From Caldicellulosiruptor acetigenus (GTDB lineage Bacteria > Bacillota > Thermoanaerobacteria > Caldicellulosiruptorales > Caldicellulosiruptoraceae), in assembly GCF_026914305.1 (NCBI RefSeq), contig NZ_CP113866.1:1057501-1121500 (forward strand): 64,000 nt of DNA, read 5' to 3'. Under the pieces are notes generated by a model. The model saw only the letters and a list, made by a program, of their open reading frames with translations, made no database searches and had not been told where the DNA came from. The translations under genes and the position numbers were made by a program. The number at the start of each line of letters is the position of its first letter. Position 1 is the stretch's first letter. Below are positions 60,894-64,000 of the stretch, piece after piece.

Positions 60894-63254
60894 TTGAATC
60901 AAAAGACCTTCAGAGCTTTAGAATATGACAGAATATTAGAAATGCTAATGACTGCGGCACATTCTGAACCTGCAAAAAGGTACTTTCAAAACCTTGTGCC
61001 CTCAAGCGATAAAGATTTTATCCAAAAAGAACTTGACAAGGTTGAAGAGTGTTTTATCTATATACTAAAATATGGAAGACCACCCGCATTAGAGTTTTCT
61101 GATATTTTATTGATTTTGAAAAAGGCAAAAGCACAGGCAATTTTGACACCACACGAAATATTAGAAGTAGAGAAGGTATTAAAGCTTTCACAAGAAGTAA
61201 GGTCATATCTTGCAAATGCAGATAGTAGCTATCTAAAAACTATTCGAGAGAGGCTTTTTAATCTGAAAGAGATTATAGCCCGTATTGACCAGACGTTTTT
61301 GACACCTGAGGAGATTTTAGACACTGCATCGCCAAGGCTAAAAGAGATAAGAGATAGGATAAGACGGCTTGAGGCAAGGATAAGAGATGAACTGAACAAA
61401 ATGATAAGAGATCCTAAAATCCAGAGGTTTTTGCAAGAGCCGATTATAACAGTTAGAGGCGATAAGCTTTTGCTTCCTGTGAAGGCTGAACACAAAGACA
61501 GCATCAAGGGTATTATTCACGACCAGTCTGCAACAGGTGCAACACTTTTTGTTGAGCCGTTTGTGTGTGTTGAAATTTCAAACCAGATAAGGGTTGCAAG
61601 GTCAGAAGAGAAAGAAGAGATTGAGAGAATATTGCAGGAGCTTTCTCAGCTTATTTCAGATAGCTATAATGAGATAAAACAAAATTTCGAGAGTCTTTCT
61701 GAACTTGATATTCTATTTACCAAAGCGCAGTGGGCACATCAATTTCGGGCTTCAAAGCCAATCCTCAACACAGCAGGATATATTAATCTCAAAAAAGCAA
61801 GGCATCCGCTAATTGAAAAAGAAAAGGTTGTGCCAATTGATGTGCATTTGGGAAAAGAATTTGACGTTCTTGTCATTACAGGGCCAAACACAGGTGGCAA
61901 GACTGTGACGTTAAAGACCATTGGGCTTTTCTGTCTTCTTGCTCAAAGTGGAATGTTTCTTCCGGCAGATGAAGGGTCTGAGGTGTGTGTATTTTCAAAG
62001 ATATTTGCAGATATTGGCGATGAGCAGAGCATAATTCAGAGCCTTTCAACTTTTTCAGCACATATGAAAAATATAATTGAGATAACACAAAATGCAGACA
62101 GCTCAACACTTGTTCTTTTGGACGAGATTGGTTCTGGCACAGACCCCGAAGAAGGCGCTGCGCTTGCAAAAGCAATTTTAAAGTTTCTCTTTAAAAAAGG
62201 CTCTAAAGTTGTTGCTACAACACACTATGGAGAGCTTAAAACATTCGCTCAGCAGGAAGAGAGGTTTGAAAACGCTTCTTGTGAGTTTGATATCAATACT
62301 TTAAAACCAACATACAGGCTTTTGATTGGAATTCCCGGTATGAGCAATGCGCTTTATATATCTTCCAATCTGGGTTTGAAAGAAGAGATAGTAGAGCTTG
62401 CCAAAAGCTATATGTCTAAAAAGACGCTGGAGCTGACTGACATTATAAACGAGATGGAAAGAAAACGAAAAGAACTGGAAGAGACCCTGGAAAATGCAAA
62501 TAAGCTAAAGATTGAGGCAGAGAACTTAAAGAAAACCTTGGAAGAAGAAAGAAGAAGATTTGAAGCAGAAAAGCAAAGGATAAAAGAAAGAGCCTCGAGA
62601 GAAGCACGTGAGTTTGTGCAAAGGGTTGAAGATGAGGTTGAAAAGCTATTCAAAGAACTTAGGAAGATTGCAGAAGCTTTAAAGGAAAAAGAGATGTTAA
62701 AACAGCTTGAGGAGAAGAAGAGAGAGTATGAAAACCTTGTAAAGAGCATAGAGCAGGCATCACAAAAAGAGGAAAAACTGCAGTCAAAGCTACCTGAAAA
62801 CCTTCGGCTTGGGCAAAAGGTATATGTCAAAAGTTTTGATGCAGAAGGGTTTGTTGAGTCACTGCCTGACTCTAAAGGAAATCTTACAGTTAGAATTGGC
62901 ATTATGAAACTTTCTGTGAACATATCAGACGTTTTTGAAATAGAGGAAGAAACAGCTACCAAAAACCTGGTTTCTTCTAAAAAAGCGGTTGAAGTCAATC
63001 AAAAAAGTATTGACATGTCCATTGATGTAAGGGGCAAGACAAGCGACGATGCCATTTTAGAGGTTGACAAGTACTTGGATGATGCATACACAGCGGGACT
63101 AAAACAGGTGACAATAATCCATGGGAAAGGTACGGGGGTTTTGCGCCAAGCGATAAGGAATTTTTTGAGACGACATCCGCATGTAAAATCATTCAGAGAC
63201 GGAACATATGGTGAAGGTGAGCAGGGTGTAACAGTGGTTGAGCTGAAAGACTAA
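60894..63254 (+). CDS. mutS2: endonuclease MutS2
   Basis: A protein of 786 residues. The MutS-like ATPase has Walker A ITGPNTGGKTVTLKTIG, STFSAHM and Walker B LVLLDEIGSGTDPEEG, followed by THYGELK. Then a long coiled coil (about 510-640) and a C-terminal Smr nuclease domain (IDVRGKTSDDAI, VTIIHGKGTGVLR). No mismatch-binding N-terminal domain, as expected. TTG 60894 after AAGGGG. MutS2 acts in recombination control and ribosome rescue. Confidence 0.95.
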   Translation: MNQKTFRALEYDRILEMLMTAAHSEPAKRYFQNLVPSSDKDFIQKELDKVEECFIYILKYGRPPALEFSDILLILKKAKAQAILTPHEILEVEKVLKLSQEVRSYLANADSSYLKTIRERLFNLKEIIARIDQTFLTPEEILDTASPRLKEIRDRIRRLEARIRDELNKMIRDPKIQRFLQEPIITVRGDKLLLPVKAEHKDSIKGIIHDQSATGATLFVEPFVCVEISNQIRVARSEEKEEIERILQELSQLISDSYNEIKQNFESLSELDILFTKAQWAHQFRASKPILNTAGYINLKKARHPLIEKEKVVPIDVHLGKEFDVLVITGPNTGGKTVTLKTIGLFCLLAQSGMFLPADEGSEVCVFSKIFADIGDEQSIIQSLSTFSAHMKNIIEITQNADSSTLVLLDEIGSGTDPEEGAALAKAILKFLFKKGSKVVATTHYGELKTFAQQEERFENASCEFDINTLKPTYRLLIGIPGMSNALYISSNLGLKEEIVELAKSYMSKKTLELTDIINEMERKRKELEETLENANKLKIEAENLKKTLEEERRRFEAEKQRIKERASREAREFVQRVEDEVEKLFKELRKIAEALKEKEMLKQLEEKKREYENLVKSIEQASQKEEKLQSKLPENLRLGQKVYVKSFDAEGFVESLPDSKGNLTVRIGIMKLSVNISDVFEIEEETATKNLVSSKKAVEVNQKSIDMSIDVRGKTSDDAILEVDKYLDDAYTAGLKQVTIIHGKGTGVLRQAIRNFLRRHPHVKSFRDGTYGEGEQGVTVVELKD

Positions 63255-63347
63255 TGAATTTCTTGATATTGACTTGGCAGATAAATTCAATTAAACTTAT
63301 ATTTAAGCTTCTATTTTTTAACTTAAAAAAGAAGGAGACGAATATTG

Positions 63348-63905
63348 ATGATGGAACAGCAACAAACGCTCAAACTTCAAAACAAAGTGGTAAAAGAAGC
63401 AGTTGAGTGGATTTTATGGATTGGCGGTGCAGTGCTTATTGCTCTTATCCTGCGCACTTATGTCTTTTCACTTGTGATTGTCCCAACCGGCTCGATGCTC
63501 AATACAATTCAGCTAAATGATAAGCTCTTTGTATATAGGCTTGGTTATGTCCTTCATATAGAAGATGTCAAAAGAGGAGACATTGTTGTTTTTAAGTATC
63601 CTGATGATAAAAAGACTTTGTACGTCAAGAGAGTCATAGGTCTTCCAGGCGATACTATAGAAATCAAAGATGGTGTTTTGTACATCAACGGTAAAGTTTA
63701 TAAAGAAAATTATCTGAAAGAACCCATGGTAGGAAGTTTTGGACCATATAAAGTTCCGCCTGGACACTATTTCATGATGGGTGATAACAGGAACGACTCT
63801 CACGACAGCCGGTTCTGGGAACACAAGTATGTTCCAAGAGACGATATTATAGGCAAGGTAGTCTTCAGGGTATGGCCACTCAGCCGCGCAGGAGTAGTAA
63901 AATAG
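63348..63905 (+). CDS. lepB: signal peptidase I
   Basis: A protein of about 185 residues with one N-terminal transmembrane helix (about 20-40), the nucleophile serine in PTGSML, the general-base lysine in YVKRVIGLPGD and the final GDNRNDSHDSR box. Single-helix length is normal for Firmicutes. TTG 63345, ATG 63348 and ATG 63351 are all possible; AAGGAG lies 7-13 nt upstream. Confidence 0.94.
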   Translation: MMEQQQTLKLQNKVVKEAVEWILWIGGAVLIALILRTYVFSLVIVPTGSMLNTIQLNDKLFVYRLGYVLHIEDVKRGDIVVFKYPDDKKTLYVKRVIGLPGDTIEIKDGVLYINGKVYKENYLKEPMVGSFGPYKVPPGHYFMMGDNRNDSHDSRFWEHKYVPRDDIIGKVVFRVWPLSRAGVVK

Positions 63906-63980
63906 ATCGAGGCTAAAAACCGCTAATGGCAATAAAAATTTATCTTTATAATAGATTTGTTGTTTTACAAAAATTTGAGT

Positions 63981-64000
63981 AATTCGGAGGGTTGATTGTA
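63981..64000 (+). other. probable start of next gene, cut by window edge
   Basis: CGGAGGG (about 63985-63991) followed by TTG at 63992 or 63996. It could be the ribosome binding site and start of a gene after lepB, but only a few codons are visible and no product can be named. Confidence 0.3.

Noticed and set aside
62408-62998. 196-codon minus-strand frame inside mutS2
   Set aside because: It is an antisense shadow of the coiled coil region, rich in Ser and Phe from reverse-read Lys/Glu codons.

Overview
This window reads as the chromosome of a low-GC, motile, probably thermophilic anaerobic Firmicute, most like Caldicellulosiruptor or a relative. That assignment is inference, from an AT-rich genome with AGGAGG-type ribosome binding sites, frequent TTG/GTG starts, a Bacillus-type comFC-yvyF-flgM-flgN-flgK-flgL-yviE-fliW-csrA-hag gene order and familiar protein signatures. 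No database search was possible. Nearly all functional calls rest on motifs read by eye.

Layout. (1) 1-640: 3' end of a 23S rRNA gene and a complete 5S gene. (2) 766-3947, minus strand: an ECF sigma factor operon matching B. subtilis sigY-yxlCDEFG, with a self-type ECF promoter. (3) 4072-14466: an exported SH3-like protein, aroK, a TIM-barrel nuclease-family gene, aroQ, an M24 peptidase, then a compact trpEGDCFBA operon whose 5' end carries an intrinsic-terminator hairpin. (4) 14492-20730: a tiny minus-strand ORF, the ECF transporter core ecfA1-ecfA2-ecfT, truA, tRNA-Val, a DUF218 gene, tRNA-Gly, and spoIIAA-spoIIAB-sigF behind a sigma-H-type promoter and a Spo0A box. (5) 20799-29884: the late flagellar block from comFC to flagellin, interrupted by a HepT-MntA toxin-antitoxin pair and by an accessory patch with a 33-bp-period palindromic array and two broken genes. 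(6) 29947-44622: a flagellin-glycosylation cluster holding a legionaminic-acid-type nonulosonic acid pathway and three MAF (DUF115) transferases; its ATP-grasp gene is frameshifted at a T tract. (7) 44710-50870: an accessory island with an IS256-family remnant, a PD-(D/E)XK-like gene, a flagellin methylase (fliB) remnant, an enlarged DarT with a DarG macrodomain protein and a DUF488 protein, a hypothetical gene and a broken SecB-like gene. (8) 50836-55552: flaG-fliD, a solo TnpB element, fliS and a FlgN/FliT-like gene. (9) 55531-64000: DUF2442 with a DUF4160 remnant, an MFS transporter, thpR, proBA, an orphan MNT nucleotidyltransferase, mutS2 and lepB.

How the parts work together. Sigma-D-type promoters with identical spacing (TAAA, 18 nt, CGATA) precede flgM, hag and flaG-fliD. 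The hag leader shows a GGA-loop hairpin and a second GGA site over the Shine-Dalgarno sequence, fitting CsrA repression relieved by FliW, both encoded just upstream. The Leg genes would supply CMP-nonulosonic acid for MAF proteins to place on flagellin. The most unusual system is the DarT/DarG/DUF488 cassette at 46490-49515, where the ADP-ribosyltransferase toxin is more than twice its normal length.
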